In this document: positions 5,402-6,524 of the stretch, one piece after another | Layout of the letters: each line of letters opens with the position of its first letter | How positions within the stretch are numbered: position 1 is the stretch's first letter | Assembly: GCA_900754755.1 (NCBI GenBank) | Contig: CAAEEC010000010.1 | Span: 1-6,524, forward strand | DNA: 6,524 bases | Direction of reading: 5' to 3' | Source of the DNA: Clostridia bacterium | GTDB lineage: Bacteria > Bacillota > Clostridia > Christensenellales > Aristaeellaceae | Notes under the pieces: model-generated | Databases searched by the model: none | What the model was told of the DNA's origin: nothing | Seen by the model: the letters and a program-made list of their open reading frames with translations, nothing else | Program-made: the position numbers and the translations under genes

Positions 5402-6244
5402 ATGAAGTTTGTGAAATTTACCAGTTTGCTTCTTGCGCTCCTGCTGTGCGTCGCCCCGGCCTTCGCCGAGGAAGACAACACCTTCACCATCGCCACCAAC
5501 GCGGAATTCGCTCCGTGGGAAATGGTCGGCGAAGGCGGCGAATATGTGGGCATTGATATGGATCTCGCCCGCCTGATCGCGGAAGAGCTGGGCATGGAAC
5601 TGGTGATTGAAAATGTGGACTTCAACTCTGTGGTGAACATGGTCGTCACCGGCAAGGCGGATGCGGCCATCGCCGGCCTCACCATCACCCCCGAGCGCGA
5701 GGAAGAAGTGCTCTTCTCCATCCCGTATGCCACGGCCGTGCAGTCCGTGATCGTGCGCGAAGGCTATGAAGAGATCGCCACGCTTGATGACCTGGTGGGC
5801 AAAATCGTCGGCGTGCAGATGAGCACCACGGGCGACCTCTTTGTGAGCGAGATGGAAGGCGTGGAAGTGCGCCAGTATAGCTCCGGCACCAACGCCGCCA
5901 TGGACCTGGCCGCGGGCCGTGTGGACGCCGTGATGATCGACTCCGCTCCCGCCGCGAGCATCGTTTCCAACATCGAAGGCCTCGTGATCCTTGAGGGCAT
6001 CGAGATGGACGAGGAATCCTACAGCATCGCCTTCGCCAAGGACAACACCGAGCTGTGCGAGCAGGTGAACGCGATCCTCGAAAAGCTGATCGAGGATGGC
6101 ACGGTGGAAGAACTGTACCTCAAGTACACCCTGGGCGACGGCACGGAAGAAGAGGCCGCTGCTGAGGAAACCGCTGAAGAGGCCACCGAAGCGGCGGATG
6201 ACGCGGCTGCTGAGGAAACCACCGAAGAATCCACCGAGGAATAA
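5402..6244 (+). CDS. Polar amino acid ABC transporter substrate-binding protein with acidic C-terminal tail
   Basis: 280 residues, family SBP_bac_3, which captures an amino acid outside the membrane for an ABC importer. Residues 1-22 are a signal peptide (MKFVKF, hydrophobic core, then APAFA before E23). C16 lies in LLLC, which lacks the small residue a lipobox needs, so cleavage by signal peptidase I with no lipid anchor is more likely. The domain at about 27-245 shows TNAEFAPWE, GIDMDLA, GKADAAIAGLTITPEREEEVLFS and VDAVMIDSAPA. R99 (TPER) and D180 fit the residues that hold the carboxylate and amino groups of an alpha-amino acid. Residues about 246-280 are almost only E, A, T and D, with a repeat of 16 residues (15 identical bases at 6158-6172 and 6206-6220). 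AGGAGG lies 8 bases before the ATG. No permease or ATPase gene follows in the window. The specific ligand is unknown. Confidence 0.92.
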   Translation: MKFVKFTSLLLALLLCVAPAFAEEDNTFTIATNAEFAPWEMVGEGGEYVGIDMDLARLIAEELGMELVIENVDFNSVVNMVVTGKADAAIAGLTITPEREEEVLFSIPYATAVQSVIVREGYEEIATLDDLVGKIVGVQMSTTGDLFVSEMEGVEVRQYSSGTNAAMDLAAGRVDAVMIDSAPAASIVSNIEGLVILEGIEMDEESYSIAFAKDNTELCEQVNAILEKLIEDGTVEELYLKYTLGDGTEEEAAAEETAEEATEAADDAAAEETTEESTEE

Positions 6245-6262
6245 ATTTTACCATTCCATACC

Positions 6263-6290
6263 TGCGGGCGGGCAGAAATGTCCGCCCGTA
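6263..6290 (+). terminator. 12-bp hairpin with GAAA loop after the binding-protein gene
   Basis: Bases 6263-6274 pair with 6279-6290 (core CGGGCGG/CCGCCCG, two G-T pairs) around a GAAA tetraloop, 18 bases past the stop codon. No T-run follows, so it is either a T-poor terminator or an RNA-stabilising end that would raise binding-protein mRNA levels. Confidence 0.55.
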
Positions 6291-6492
6291 TCAGACTGTC
6301 GAAAAACCAAAGAGAGGGGCAAAGCCCTATCGCACTTCCATCGTCCCCGGCGGCGTGTACGGCGGGGACGGGGCGATTTTTGCGGCGGAAAATCCCATTT
6401 TCCAGAGCAAAAATCGCTTCCTTGCAGTTTCCGCGCCCGAAAATCCGTAGGATTTTAGCGGAAACTGATTGAGGGGGTGGCAGTGGCGGGGG
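6291..6492. repeat. Composite palindromic (REP/MITE-like) intergenic element
   Basis: No gene is seen here; the open frames lack ribosome binding sites and run through hairpins. The stretch opens with CAGACTGTCGAAAAA (6292-6306), similar in layout to the CAGCTTGTCAAAA at its other end. Inverted repeats: 6342-6349 with 6363-6370 (CGTCCCCG/CGGGGACG); 6373-6383 with 6407-6417 (11 bp) enclosing 6387-6393 with 6397-6403 (7 bp, loop CCC); 6425-6434 with 6458-6467 (10 bp) enclosing 6440-6446 with 6450-6456 (7 bp, loop GTA); and 6488-6493 with 6500-6505 (GGGGGA/TCCCCC). The density of stems is far above chance. The element probably runs on into the repeat at 6493-6524. Confidence 0.7.
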
Positions 6493-6524
6493 AGTTTATT
6501 CCCCCGTCCACCAGCTTGTCAAAA
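6493..6524. repeat. Second copy of the window-edge repeat (truncated)
   Basis: Matches bases 2-33 with a single difference (T for C at 6499). It ends at the window edge inside what should be the left arm of the 14-bp hairpin seen whole at 21-52. Confidence 0.85.

Noticed and set aside
6096..6458. Plus-strand frame spanning the end of the binding-protein gene and the hairpin array
   Set aside because: Lys/Pro/Arg-rich out-of-frame translation running through palindromes, without a ribosome binding site.
6291..6524. CRISPR array
   Set aside because: The palindromes differ from each other, and there are no evenly spaced identical repeats with unique spacers.

Overview
The window looks like a piece of a low-GC-phylum but fairly GC-rich Clostridia-type genome (Firmicutes/Bacillota). 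This is inferred from strong AGGAGG-type ribosome binding sites, consensus sigma-A promoters, a DUF421/DUF4363 gene pair, a CE7 carbohydrate esterase, a short Firmicute-style TtcA and dispersed hairpin repeats. I cannot name a genus. There is no phage, CRISPR, tRNA or rRNA. The same hairpin repeat lies at both extreme ends in the same orientation, so this may be a contig whose assembly stopped at a repeat.

Layout. Positions 1-52 are the right end of a dispersed palindromic repeat. On the minus strand, reading right to left from 2250, a near-perfect promoter drives a CE7 acetyl esterase (2187-1225). A DUF421 membrane protein (1159-443) and a DUF4363 protein (443-60) follow, and these last two overlap by one base. 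A second minus-strand unit starts at a consensus promoter (5265-5237). It has a roughly 265-nt leader and then mgtE (Mg2+ channel, 4966-3617), a TtcA-family tRNA thiolase (3599-2874) and ogt (DNA repair methyltransferase, 2846-2346), ending in a hairpin terminator that overlaps the end of ogt. On the plus strand, a promoter at 5341-5369 drives a secreted amino-acid-binding protein (5402-6244) with an unusual acidic tail. The last 280 bases hold no gene but a row of strong hairpins, ending in a second copy of the repeat seen at position 1.

The most interesting part is the mgtE leader. It carries an unlisted 26-codon reading frame with its own strong ribosome binding site, and its stop codon sits in the GUAA tetraloop of a 9-bp hairpin. 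It is followed by a compact potential three-way junction. The closing strand of that junction (CCCTTT) can alternatively pair with AAAGGG, which includes the first half of the mgtE Shine-Dalgarno. This has the architecture of a translational riboswitch or peptide-coupled switch in front of a magnesium channel, and it does not resemble the known M-box leader. It is a hypothesis drawn from base complementarity seen by eye.

The other genes are recognisable families. They probably form two operons: esterase plus DUF421/DUF4363, and mgtE-ttcA-ogt. The binding protein has no permease or ATPase gene in the window.
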